Below, piece by piece: positions 12,072-23,494 of a stretch of 64,000 nucleotides of DNA. The stretch lies in assembly GCA_047967505.1 (NCBI GenBank), contig CM106538.1. One strand, 5' to 3'. The first letter of the stretch is position 1. Each line of letters starts with the position of its first letter. The DNA comes from Dipteris shenzhenensis. Lineage: Eukaryota; Polypodiophyta; Polypodiopsida; Gleicheniales. Under the pieces are notes generated by a model that made no database searches, was not told where the DNA came from, and worked only from the letters and a program-made list of their open reading frames with translations. Position numbers and translations under genes: made by a program.

Positions 12072-12609
12072 ACATGAACTACTTTTTCGGCCCAATGCCA
12101 AGTCGATGAAGATGCCTCTCCAACAAGTCTCTTCCAAGAGCCTTCGTGAAGATGTCCGCAACATTCTCTGTAGTTGGACAGTACACCAAGTCGACCTCTC
12201 CATCCATGATGAGCTCATGTACAAAGTGATATTGAATGTCAATGTGTTTTGTGCAAGCGTGGTACATAGGGTTCTTGGCAATTGCCATGCAACTCTGATT
12301 GTCACATGATAACTGCGTAGGGTTGTTCTGCACTGCACCCATGTCCCCTAAAATCCTCCTCAACCACACTACCTTATAAGAAGCAAAACATGCTGATTTG
12401 TACTCAGCCTCAGTAGAAGAAAGAGCAATTGTAGGTTGCTTCTTGCTGACCCATGACACAGCTCCAGATCCAAGTGAGAAACAGTAACCTATCACTGATC
12501 TCCTACTATCCACATCTCCTGCCCAATACGAGTCATAGAATCCGGTCAAGATGTTGCCCTTGGTATAGGTGATGCCATAATCAAGTGTGCCTTTGATGTA
12601 TTTCACCAC
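12072..12609 (-). pseudogene. copia RNase H domain
   Basis: An open frame of 176 codons (12609-12079) has the hallmarks of Ty1/copia RNase H: an early GFYDSYWAGD segment (catalytic Asp region), SVIGYCFSLGSGAVSW, ALSSTEAEYKSACFA (catalytic Glu), LSCDNQSCMAIAKNP (third Asp) and the terminal NVADIFTKALGRDLLERH. It degrades the RNA strand during reverse transcription. This is the best-preserved part of the element, and it ends just before the polypurine tract. Confidence 0.9.
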
Positions 12610-12919
12610 CCATATCCCTGCCCTCCAATGGTTCTCCCAGGGCTTATTGAAAAACCTGCTTAGTACACCAGCTGATGTCCGACCGCATGTTGCACAAGTA
12701 AATCAAACTGCCCACAAACCTTTTGTACTTCACTTCGTCCACCAATGGTGATGAATCCTCGTTTGAGAGCTTCACGTTAACCTCTATAGGAGTGCCAACT
12801 GTCTTGCACTCATCCATGTTAAATGCCTTCAGTATCTCTCCAGCATACTTCAGTTGTGAAATGAAGATCTATTTTGGCTCTTGCCAAACTTCAATCCCCA
12901 AACAGAAATGCATCAGCTA
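12610..12919 (-). pseudogene. copia RT-RNase H connection, broken
   Basis: Fragments of the RT connection region can be read on the minus strand in shifting frames, separated by stops. It joins the YVDD-containing RT fragment to RNase H and has no independent function. Confidence 0.6.
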
Positions 12920-13265
12920 TCATTCAAACTCTCTTCCTAGCAACTGCTTTGTCTGCGAGATCTTCTCTTCATGATTCCTTGTTATGACAAGGTCGTCCAC
13001 ATAAAGGACCACGATCATACACCTGCCTCCTTCTCTATAGATATACAAAACCATGTACCTGTGCGAATCCTTTTGCCATGAGCTGAGCCTGTACTTATCC
13101 AACGTGCCGTCAGACTTGTAATTGGTCTTGTACACCCACTTGGTCTCGATTACCTTGCATTTTGGTAGTCGATCCATAATGTCCCAAGTGTTGTTCTTCA
13201 TTATGGAGCCATACTCTGACTGCATAGCCTCCATCCACCTATCATCACCCTGCGGTTCTTCAAGA
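12920..13265 (-). pseudogene. copia reverse transcriptase with large internal deletion
   Basis: The frame begins EEPQGDDRWMEAMQSEYGSI, typical of the start of copia RT, and continues NNTWDIMDRLPKCKVIETKW and YKSDGTLDKYR. It then jumps to DSHRYMVLYIYREGG and VLYVDDLVITRNHEEKISQ. The YVDD catalytic box is present, but most of the palm between KYR and the YVDD region (roughly 100 or more residues in relatives) is missing at about 13075. The start abuts inserted DNA at 13262. Confidence 0.88.
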
Positions 13266-13621
13266 CATATTCTGCAGGGGCTGTTAATATATTTTTATGG
13301 GATGACCACCATATTTCCACGATGTAGTTCAAAACAAGAATTTGTGCCTTTTGAGCATGCAATGGGCTTTGTGCCAAAGGTGGATTGCTCTCAAGAATAC
13401 TACATTGTCAATTATTGTCCTAGTCTTGTATGATTGTATTGTTGTCTAAATGTTGTGTGTTTGTAACATTACGTATCATTGAGTAGCTTGACAATTTGTA
13501 GCCTTCTTTGGGCCACACAAAATGGGTGGCTTTTGTAGAGTTGGAGCTATTGTGTCCAAGCTCACAAGATCTGCCAAGCAAGCTCTCAATTTTGGGTTAG
13601 CACCTCTGCCTAACAAGAATT
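13266..13621. other. DNA inserted into the copia pol region (left side)
   Basis: Not copia-coding. No recognised domain. It separates the RT start (minus) from the left inverted repeat, and is probably part of the insertion that preceded the integrase inversion. Confidence 0.5.
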
Positions 13622-13763
13622 GAGCTTGAATAAAGAGATCAGCTTACTCATGAATGCATTGCTAATACTCACAATCGCATCCACCAAGTATGAAATAGTC
13701 ATATGGGGGCTTATGATAACACCTCTAACTCCTGAGATCATCAAAATTCAATGTAGGATAAAG
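13622..13763 (+). repeat. inverted repeat, left arm, flanking the flipped integrase
   Basis: About 140 bp, from GAGCTTGAATAAAG to AATGTAGGATAAAG. Its reverse complement occurs, imperfectly, at 14941-15077. It includes the shared words AATACTCACAAT and CATATGGGGGCTT. A partial second unit continues to ~13782. Confidence 0.85.
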
Positions 13764-13782
13764 CGATCAGCTTTACCATGAA

Positions 13783-14753
13783 CCCACTACTTCATGACGA
13801 TGATCAACGACTATAGTAGAAGGATATGGATATACTTCGTGAAGACTAAAGATGGGGCTTTTAGTAAGTTCAAAGAATGGCATGTAATGGTCGAGAAAGA
13901 AATGGGGAGGAAGGTGAAGAAGTTGAGATCAGAGAGAGGTGGAGAGTTCACATCAAGTGAATTCAAAAGTTATTGCAAAAGTCACAAGATCAAGAGGTAG
14001 AAACCCCTGCCACATACACGACAGCAAAATGGAGTAGCAGAGTGCAAGATGCATGTCATCTGCGAAATGGGCAGGAGTATGATGAAAGGGAAAGATTTGC
14101 CAAAGACTTTCTGGGCTAAAGCATGTAACACGATAGTTTACATTCTGAATCATAGCTACATGAAGGCTGTGAACGGGATGACTCCACTATAGGCCTTTTC
14201 TGGTAAGAAACCTTCAGCTGCACATTTCAGAGTTTTTGAATGTGACTGTTTTGTGCATGTCCCTGATGCTAACAAGACCAAATGGGAACCGAAGAGCCGG
14301 AACTGTATTTTCTTGGGCTATAATGAAGAGGCAAATGGTTACCATCTCTATAATCCTATTACCAAGAAGGTAATAGTAAGTCACGATGTGGTCTTCTCAG
14401 AATAGCTGCATCGATTGGAGGAGGATGCTTCCTTCCCAGACAACCAAGACTAGGATATCTATCTAGTACAACCATCAACAGCAGACCGAACTCCCCCAAT
14501 GGTGTTTGGGAGGATTCAATATAAAGAGGAAGAAGAGCTGCAAAACCACAATATAAAGAGGAAGTAGAGCTGCAAAACCACAATAGCAATGGCCATTCCT
14601 AAAGTGGGTAAAGTAGCTTTTGGACGGCAGAGAATCTCCAGCCATTGAGGAGGAACCATCTGAACACCGTCGGTCCAAGAGATTAGAGGAGAAAAGAAGG
14701 GCAGGAACACTTGGTCAACTACACTTTGATGACAGAGGTGATCTGTGCTGAAG
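13783..14753 (+). pseudogene. copia integrase and C-terminal region, inverted relative to its element
   Basis: On the plus strand, opposite to the rest of the element, the sequence reads HYFMTMINDYSRRIWIYF, KLRSERGGEFTSSEF, RQQNGVAECKMH, KTFWAKACNTIVYILNHS, FECDCFVHVPDANKTKW and NCIFLGYNEEANGYHLYNP, the core and C-terminus of Ty1/copia integrase. It includes the Asp of INDYSRR, the Asp-equivalent region RSERGGEF (usually SDNGGEF, so the second catalytic Asp appears lost) and Glu in NGVAE. There are stops, for example after HKIKR. The tail reads YTLMTEVICAE at 14753, which is the text expected just before the EEPQGDDRW that opens the minus-strand RT at 13262. Confidence 0.9.
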
Positions 14754-14940
14754 ATTGGTTCCAACTTACTACATCATGCTCTAGTCCATTAATGTCTTGT
14801 GTAAGACTTGATAACTAGGACACAGTTCTCATAAGCTTTCGATCTTCCTCTAATGGTGTTGGTACAAGAATGATCAAATTTTTCTAAAGCGAAATATGTA
14901 TTGCTTAAGGAGAAACTGAAAAACCTCATAGGACAACAGG
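14754..14940. other. DNA inserted into the copia pol region (right side)
   Basis: Non-copia sequence between the end of the flipped block and the right inverted-repeat arm. No feature recognised. Confidence 0.45.
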
Positions 14941-15077
14941 CTTTATCCTACATTAAATTTGATGAACTCAGAGGCTTTTATCACAAGCCCCCATATGATT
15001 GTTCATACTTGAGGATGTAATTGTGAGTATTAACAATGGGTTCATAAGTAAAGCTGCTCACTTTATACAAGCTCAAG
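14941..15077 (-). repeat. inverted repeat, right arm, with tandem partial copy
   Basis: Reverse complement of 13622-13763. A further direct partial copy (15080-15145) repeats CACAAGTCCCCATATGATT, so the right side holds about one and a half units of a ~120-bp sequence. Confidence 0.85.
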
Positions 15078-15145
15078 CTCAGAGGTGTTATCACAAGTCC
15101 CCATATGATTCTTTCATACTTGGGGGATGGTATTGTCAGTATTAG

Positions 15146-15148
<3 letters not shown>

Positions 15149-15199
<51 letters not shown>

Positions 15200-15446
15200 A
15201 GGGAGGGGGAGGGAGAGAAGGAGGTTCCAAGGTTTAGAAGGAGGTTCCAAAGTTTAGAAGGAGGATCCAAGGTTCAGGGTAGAGTACATGGTGGAGAACT
15301 CGTCTCCCTCATAGATCATGGAGGTTAAGGATTGAGGAACTAAGGGTTTAGGGGGAGCATAGGAGTGGGAGAGGAAGAAGGTGTAAGAGCATGGGGGAAA
15401 AGAAGAGAGAGGAGGAGGGAGGAGGAGGAGGAGGAGGGAGGAGAAA
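15149..15446. repeat. (GA)n and GGA-rich purine DNA
   Basis: A perfect (GA)n run (~15149-15193), then GGGA units, then three related AAGGAGGTTCCAAGGTTTAG-like units (15219-15275), then a GGA-rich run (15408-15440). The Leu/Pro-rich extension of the neighbouring copia frame is translation of this repeat, not protein. Confidence 0.85.
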
Positions 15447-15694
15447 CCACCCAAATCTTCCATCTCCATCTTTCCGCAGAGGTCCGTGTGAACGAGCTCT
15501 AGAGGAGCCTTTGCCTTGCTGGCCTCTTCAGGAAAGGGCTGCTGATGCTGCTTGCCCATCATGCAAGCTTCACATACATCGGGTGGATCTGTAATTTCTA
15601 GTAGGTCTGCAATCATTCCACTTTTATGTATCTCCTTTAAAGAACTAAGGTTTAGATGACCAAACCTCTCATGCCACAGCTTAGTGTTGCTCAC
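15447..15694 (-). pseudogene. copia GAG-pre-integrase domain and integrase start
   Basis: The frame reads SNTKLWHERFGHLNLSSLKE, then DPPDVCEACMMGKQHQQPF and ELVHTDLCGKMEMEDLGG. This is the integrase zinc-binding region (H...H...CxxC), with LWHERFGH as the diagnostic motif and HTDLCG leading into the core. It stops abruptly after LGG at ~15447, and the continuation (HYFMTMINDYSRR) is found inverted at 13783. Confidence 0.92.
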
Positions 15695-15721
15695 ATCAGC
15701 TCGAGCACTAAAAGCTAAGAG

Positions 15722-16087
15722 TTAGTAGATGTTGTTGCACCGTGAACCTTTACCAATGACCTTCCCTTGAAGATCCGAAATTTGTGTGCCATTCTTATCG
15801 AAGTGAACTTTGAGGTCCCGATCCGTGATCGTAGAAACAAACAACAAGTTCCTCTTGATATCTCGCACATAAAGAACATTAGACAACTGTTTTATAACTC
15901 CATTTGACTTGAGAGCAATTGTACCTTTTCCTTCTACTGGACATTTTGCATCATTGCTGACTGCTACCAGGATGTCATTCCCTACCGGATGTAGAGAGGT
16001 ATACAAATCCTTATGACTGGTCATGTGGCGCGATGCACCACTGTCAATAATCCAAGGTTCATCTGCAGGTACATGAGCTGCCTCCAT
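15722..16087 (-). pseudogene. copia aspartic protease
   Basis: An open frame of 121 codons with WIIDSGASRHMTSH (the DSGA active site, nt 16037-16045) and LSNVLYVRDIKRNLLFVST, typical of Ty1/copia protease, which cleaves the polyprotein. It ends near NIY at a stop, with the pre-integrase fragment following in another register. Upstream, the minus strand continues into the Gag zinc knuckle. Confidence 0.92.
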
Positions 16088-16149
16088 GCAAATCTCCTCA
16101 ATTGCTACAAACAGCTCTACTGGTACTGCCTGTGCACTATTGTTGGACT

Positions 16150-16971
16150 CTTTCTTTACTTCATTCTTCTCATCTGCAATCTTCTTCCAGCACTCATTCT
16201 GCTTGTGCCCTGCCTTGTTGCAATAGAAGCACTTGATCTTCTTCTTTCTCTTTTTATCATCAGAAGAAAATGGGTTACCAGAGTCGTTACCCTTACCTTT
16301 CTTTGATTCAGCCGAGAAATCCGAATCTTCTCATGTCCTCGTCTTTTGACGCATCTCCTCCTCCAGAAGCATAGCGCTGAAATCCTCAAAGTTGAGGGGT
16401 GGATTTCTATTCTATGTATTCAACGTCATAACAAGACCATCGTACTTTGGTGGGAGAATCCATATGCACCTTCCTACTAGACTCTTGCTGGTGATGGTGA
16501 TGTCAATCGTAGTCATCTGATCGTGCAAATTCTTTACCTTGGTGATGAACTTCTCTGCCGTTTCAGACTCAAATAGTTTCTCGTTCATGAGTTGAGTCTC
16601 CAGATTCTGAATTTGCATCTGATTCGTGGTCTCATACTAATTTTTCAAGGCCATCCATGCCTCCTTTGCTGTGGTGACATGTTGAATTAACGCCATGACA
16701 AAATCACTTACACTGCAGACAATAGAACACAGTGCATCTACATTTCTTCTTGTCCACGCAAGAATCTAATCTGCAGTTGGTACTATCTATTGTCCTACAT
16801 TGGCTAGATTCGGTACGTAACCGGCTTCACATCCACCCCAGTAGCAGTATCCCAAAGCTCGTATGCGCTTAGGATGGTCTTCATCTTGAACTTCCAGAGT
16901 GGATAGTTAGTGCCATCCAACTTTTTGCTTTTATCGAACAGTGGGATTTGCAATCTTGTGGACTGGGCCAT
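16150..16971 (-). pseudogene. copia Gag with one CCHC zinc knuckle, broken
   Basis: Starts MAQSTRLQIPLFDKSKKLDG at 16971 and continues TNYPLWKFKMKTILSAY, typical of the copia Gag N-terminus. Several stops and frame changes follow (for example near 16640 and 16780). The zinc knuckle CFYCNKAGHKQNEC lies at 16190-16231 (C-x2-C-x4-H-x4-C). Gag packages the element RNA. This copy cannot make an intact protein. Confidence 0.88.
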
Positions 16972-17029
16972 CTTTCACAATCTGCTCGCAAATAGAAACA
17001 CACTACCAAATCTTCTTGCTAGAGTCTAA

Positions 17030-17041
17030 GCTCTGATACCA
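17030..17041 (-). promoter_or_regulatory. copia primer-binding site (initiator Met tRNA)
   Basis: On the minus strand TGGTATCAGAGC sits directly after the 5' LTR. It is complementary to the 3' end of plant initiator tRNA-Met, the standard primer for plant copia elements. Confidence 0.92.
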
Positions 17042-17734
17042 TGTAAGAAAACAATACAACGTCTGTGCTCAACAGATAACAGGATCTCGTATCCAAGAGA
17101 GAGAAGCAGATAGTATGGAGAATCAAAATTTTGATTACAGTAAAACTGATACAATAGATGGCGCGTCGATGGTGTACTGGAAACAGTAGAGGACAGAGGC
17201 TGGATGCTAAGGAATTAGGGTTGCTGTAGCCATTGATGATTATGGGCTTCACGAGCTTGCTCTTATATAGCCATCAGCCATAGTCGGTTAGACCCAATTG
17301 GGAGACCGACCCAATCGGCCCAAAACGGTTGACTAGAGGTCGGTCCCAAAATAGGCCACCGACCACACGTTATAACCATGGTGCAAAATAGAGCAACTAA
17401 CCTATGGTGTCCGCTCACATCTGGGATCATTTGGGGCTCCAAATGGGCCCCGCAACTCGAGAGTGGGCTGCTACCCTGAGAAATGCTCCATCTACCCTCA
17501 GTGCGGTCAGCCATGGGATACCTTCCTACACTTGTGTGTAGCCTAATTGGCAGTGTGCCAACTCTATCTGAAGCCTCTAGCCATCAGGCCACACATGGCC
17601 CCCATCTGGTGTCCAAACCAAGATCTACTAGATAACCTAGCTACTCAAATGCCTTCTCCTCATATGGAGGGCTTAAAAGTAGAGTTAGCTAGTTCCCACA
17701 TACTTACACAAGAGTGGAGCATTGATATCTAACA
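17042..17734 (-). repeat. copia 5' LTR
   Basis: 693 bp, TG...CA ends, followed by the TTAAG target duplication. Promoter-bearing copy for the minus-strand transcript. Confidence 0.92.
17262..17269 (-). promoter_or_regulatory. TATA box in the copia LTR
   Basis: TATATAAG on the minus strand, preserved in both LTRs (also 11576-11583). It is the likely core promoter of the element. Confidence 0.7.
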
Positions 17735-17739
17735 TTAAG

Positions 17740-19298
17740 CACCCTGCTTTTTGTGCATGCTAATCATATCCATTAGAGGGTTAGCCATTACATGGGGATT
17801 TTTTGAAAATTAAACAATTTTTGACAAGGCCCAAGTTGAGAGCTCCATTCCTAATTGTAACATTAAAGTTTTTATTTCTTGTGCAACCAATATGAGCATG
17901 TAAGGTCCTTGCAAGAATCTACCAAACTTAAATTTAATCCCTCAGCATCTCAATAAAGACATCTAATATATCCGATGCATTTTGTTAATTCTAGAAACCT
18001 TTTTCTTCAGAATATTCCATATTCCAAAACCCCAAAATTATCCTACACCTCAAAGTTGAGTGTTTTTTGAAAAGTATTATACTTATGCTCCCCTATAAGG
18101 TTTTTGTTGGGTGCGGCTGTAGACAAATGCCTCTGCTAGGCTCCAAAAAGGGTATTTCAGTAGTGCTACAGTGTCATGGATGAAGGGCCTCCATTCTCTT
18201 TGCAAGCATCAAAACGTTGGGAAAAGTGGCCAAACTCACATGCGTCAATCAAGGTAAAATAAGAGTTGGAACTATCGTCTTACACTTGTAACCGCATGCT
18301 TCAATGCTCAGCCATGGTTGTTATCTCGATCATTCCCAATATTTCAATAAAAGGGAGGCAAAATTTGCAGGAAAAATAAATTACAGGTCCCTCCCAAAGA
18401 ATCTTTTTCTAAAGGGGACTTCTGTTAGTGCACTAGACTTTGTGAGCCCCATGTATCAAACCATTAATATGTCTCATGTATCAGACTTGATGAAATATAA
18501 TAAAATAAATTATTTGCATATTGTCTCCCCATATATGACTATTTCTCAATTTTGATGTTCTCTAGTACTTATCCAAACTTTGTATTGTAATGAACTGTAA
18601 GTGACCAATATAGTTGCAGCTAGGTCACTACATTGTAAGTCCTTCTAGATGCAGTATAGCTTCCAATTGCACAAGGATAACACTCATAGCATGAATTGAT
18701 TAAAGTATCATCCACAGTGCAAAATCTAGCTACTCCCCTTGCTCATGAAGACCCTGAACAGTCCATATCTTATCCATCAACATGTAAGGTTAAACTTAAT
18801 AACCAAATATAAGTCACCATACCATAACAAACAATCATAGGTAAGGAAGTAGTGAGGTGCCTTAGAGGGTAAAGTCTGTTCTGAACCAATAATATGTTTG
18901 TGTCATACAGGACGGAGAGAGGGGGATAAAAAATTTCCCTATATTATTGTAGAGGCAAGCCCTCCTTGGTTCTTTGCTTAGTTTCCTTGTGCTATGTTTA
19001 GCACTTGGCCTATCAAGCGCCAACTATGATCTCAAATTAGAGTTATGACAGGGCCACATGAGAATAACTTATACCAAGAAGTGCATCCCGTAAGCCACTC
19101 AACCAAGTTTGTCTAGCCGTCTTTGGCCATATAGAGTAGCTACAAAGAAGTTATGGAAAGAGCTTGCTATAGTTAACCTAGCCAATAGGAGTTCACATGG
19201 GGGTTCTAACTCTGTAGCTTGAGTAAGACCCAAGAACAAGGGTTATGTCTACAAGCGAGTGAAAGAAGTTCATCACATTCTAAGCCTTAGTAGATATG
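17740..19298. other. anonymous DNA, continuation of the copia insertion host
   Basis: Moderately AT-rich. An 83-codon frame (18304-18555, plus) has no recognised domain. Leads into the microsatellite cluster. Confidence 0.35.
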
Positions 19299-20400
<1,102 letters not shown>

Positions 20401-20407
20401 ATATGTA

Positions 20408-20463
<56 letters not shown>

Positions 20464-20584
20464 CCCCCTCTTACTCTGTCCTCTCCTCTCTCTCCTTTCT
20501 CTATAAAACTATATGTATATATAGTTTTATATATAAATATACATATGTTTATAAATATTTATAAATATGTTTATATATATATAT

Positions 20585-20672
<88 letters not shown>

Positions 20673-20720
20673 TGTTTTTTTGTTTCTCTAAGTAAATATA
20701 ATTATGAAAGTAATATATAC

Positions 20721-20766
<46 letters not shown>

Positions 20767-20868
20767 TTTTATATATAAATATATATATATATATATATAC
20801 ATTTATATATAAATATACATATGTTTATAAATATTTATAAATATGTTTATATATATAAATATATTTAC
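20401..20868. repeat. alternating (TC)n, (TA)n and (TG)n microsatellites
   Basis: (TC)n at ~20411-20460 and ~20588-20619, (TA)n at ~20620-20666 and ~20776-20800, (TG)n at ~20729-20763, separated by short AT-rich linkers. The linker ACATATGTTTATAAATATTT appears twice, near 20540 and 20818. Confidence 0.93.
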
Positions 20869-20883
20869 TCTCTCTCTCTCTAC

Positions 20884-20926
<43 letters not shown>

Positions 20927-20973
20927 CTTCCTCCTCCAGGCTCCTCTCTCTCCTCTCTCTCCTTCCTCTCTCC

Positions 20974-21009
<36 letters not shown>

Positions 21010-21067
21010 ATTCCTCTCTCTCTTCCCTCTCTCCTCTCTCTCTCTCCCTCCTCCCCACTCTTACTCT

Positions 21068-21130
<63 letters not shown>

Positions 21131-21145
21131 CCCTCTCTCTCTCTC

Positions 21146-21184
<39 letters not shown>

Positions 21185-21448
21185 TTATCTATCTACCTAT
21201 CCATCTATCTATCTATCTATCCTCTCTCTCCTTCCTCTTTCTCTCCTCCCTCTCCTCTCTCCTCCAAGCTCCTCTCTCTCCTCCCTCTCTCCCCTCTCTC
21301 TCCCCTCTCTCTCTCTATCTCTCTCTCTCTCTCTCCTTCCTCTCTCTCTCTCCTCTCTCTCCTCTCTCTCTCCTCTCTCTCCTCTCTCTCTCCTCTCTCT
21401 CCTCTCTCTCTCCCTCTCTCGCTCTCTGATGTGTGTGTTGTGTCCTCA

Positions 21449-21513
<65 letters not shown>

Positions 21514-21571
21514 CCTCTCTCCTCTCTCTCCTCTCTCCTCTAGGCTCCTCTCTCTCCTTGCTCTCTCCCCC

Positions 21572-21629
<58 letters not shown>

Positions 21630-21665
21630 CTTTCTCTCTCTCCTCTCTCCTCTCCTCCAGGCTCT
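20869..21665. repeat. (TC)n-rich block with segmental duplications
   Basis: About 800 bp of CT-rich DNA. The phrase CTCCTCCAGGCTCCTCTCTC or a close variant recurs near 20930, 21262, 21535 and 21653. CTCTTACTCTGTCCTCTC occurs near 20467 and 21057. A small (TATC)n run is at ~21186-21220. Ser/Leu-rich ORFs here are artefacts. Confidence 0.93.
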
Positions 21666-22630
21666 GGTACTCGAGTCCCCCCTCTCTCTGTGCACCTGTG
21701 TGAGTATTGTGTGATGTGTCTACAAATCACGAGTTCAACGTTTTGCTTGGCGCGGGTTAGCGACTATGAGCGTGCCAATATTTCCATCAACGTCAGGACA
21801 TGTGGCGGCTCAAGTATCTCTACATGGGCATGGGGCTCTGCTATTCTTGGAGGAGCCACATGGCACGAGCGCGAGCCAGCCAACCCGCTAGACATGCCAA
21901 TGTGAGTCTGTGAGTGTCAATCTACATGTTAGACTGTGAGCGACTGCATGCAGTCTCCCCATCAGACTACCCTCCTCGAGTCTCCACAGAGCCAATTGTT
22001 CCACATGGTGCCTCTGATCCAATGACACTCCTCCACCCTGCTCCATCGTGAGCCTCCTAAATCCTCCCTCAGCCCCAAAGCACCCGAAGTTCACCGAGCC
22101 TGCCCCGAGCCTCTGTGAGCCACCCTTGCCTATTAGAAAGTATATAGATATAGATAGATATCAATGTATCCACAAAAGTAACTTATTGCCTTCATGTGCT
22201 CGTATGTAGGCACCTAGTCCAGTTTTTTTGTGTGTCCTTTTTTTCTATCTTTTGTTTTATAGGGGTTTTACTGTTTATTCATTTATATACATATATATAT
22301 GTATATATACTCATATAATATTGTTCCATGGTAGTGGCTTCTTGGGTGTGTGCCCCTATGGCTCATTTCTCTATTTTTGTGTATTATTATCCACTAGTGT
22401 AAGAACTCTCTTCTTCTGTATAGTTTCGTGGTTCCGAGTTTTTCCTTTCACCCCGGGGTCATATATTCCACTATTGAAAGAGTAGGGGTATGAATCTATA
22501 TGGCCCTCAAAAGTCACGCCCTCCATTCTCAAGGGTTTATCTATTCCCCATTATGTATTCGATTATATGTTCAGTCCCCCTCGATGTTATCTAGTGTATA
22601 CATCCTTGACATAGGTCACATCACTATGGG

Positions 22631-22632
<2 letters not shown>
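21666..22632. other. anonymous DNA, GC-richer at first
   Basis: 21720-22130 is GC-rich with stems and short repeats (for example GAGCCTCC / GAGCC words) but no recognised domain. 22140-22630 is AT-rich. No gene supported. Confidence 0.35.
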
Positions 22633-22673
<41 letters not shown>

Positions 22674-22875
22674 ACAATTCGTGGATAGGCTTCAAGCTTT
22701 GTGGAATCGAACTCAAGTGTATGATATTTCATGACCCATTATATATGTGTGCATGACTATCTTGGGGTATGTGATTGTGCAAACATTTTAATGATATAAT
22801 ATAATGTTTGCCCTCTTTGTGGAGATTGCTTGGAGAGTTGCCATTTTGTGAATCTTCAAGAAGTGGTGTATGAAA
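22633..22875 (+). repeat. dispersed GT-linked repeat, copy 3 with (GT)n
   Basis: (GT)n at 22633-22670 followed by TACACAATTCGTGGATAGGC and about 200 bp closely matching copy 2 (9437-9655), with divergence after GTGGTGTATGA. Confidence 0.88.
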
Positions 22876-23494
22876 ACCATCAAAAGTCTCTACTGGATCA
22901 TCCCTACCACATCCATGCTTCATTTGGTGGCCCTAAAATGATACAAAATGACACATAAAACACTATATTAAAAGCCAACCATGAGGAGCATATCTCTAAC
23001 ATTCACCCCCTTTATATGAGTACAGGACAATCACCAAAATAAAAGTACTCAAGCAACATAGAAAACTTGACCACACATGGCTATGTTGAACCAAACCACA
23101 CTACAAAAAGACCAAAACATAATGAGCACCAACACATAGAAAGTCCTAAAAATGGTTCACTCACACAAGGAAGGATCACAAAATGTCTAACCAAAAGGTG
23201 TTCAAAAAGCCTAGCTATCCTCAGTGGTTAATAATGCCTAGCTCTTATTCATCTTCCAATGCTTCATATGTGAAAGCAAAGAAGAAGAAACAAGCACCTA
23301 GATATGTCAATAGGAATGTAACAAAACTTGTGGATGAAAAGCCATTTGGTTGTACTTATGCTAAACAACTAGGCTTTTCTGAGTTTCCCTCTAGCAATCT
23401 ACATTTATATGATGGTGAGGGAGATTTTTTTGTTCAGCAATATTAGTCATTTTATAAGAGAGTAGACACTGCTTGATAAAGGTAAGACCCTCTC
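22876..23494 (+). other. leader of a decayed copia-like element (inferred)
   Basis: Precedes the Gag frame at 23495. A frame at 23183-23446 has no recognised domain. No 5' LTR or primer site was found, so the left end of the element seems lost. Confidence 0.35.

Larger units (their letters stand above)
11321..17734 (-). mobile_element. Ty1/copia LTR retrotransposon, rearranged, non-autonomous
   Basis: Both LTRs are present (11321-12049 and 17042-17734). They start TGTAAGAAAAC and end ATCTAACA, and are flanked by the 5-bp target duplication TTAAG (11316-11320 and 17735-17739). A Met-initiator primer site next to the right LTR and a polypurine tract next to the left LTR place the element on the minus strand. 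Gag, zinc knuckle, aspartic protease, pre-integrase, RT and RNase H fragments follow in Ty1/copia order, but the integrase block lies on the plus strand. Stops, a large RT deletion and inserted DNA mean it cannot encode its own proteins. Total length is about 6.4 kb. Confidence 0.93.

Noticed and set aside
15254-15446. Leu/Pro-rich C-terminal extension of the copia pre-integrase frame
   Set aside because: It is read-through into inserted GGA-rich purine DNA. The true continuation is the inverted integrase at 13783.
20821-21905. Ser/Leu/Pro-rich ORFs of 158-286 codons
   Set aside because: Translation of (TC)n. The complementary strand gives equally long Arg/Glu ORFs.
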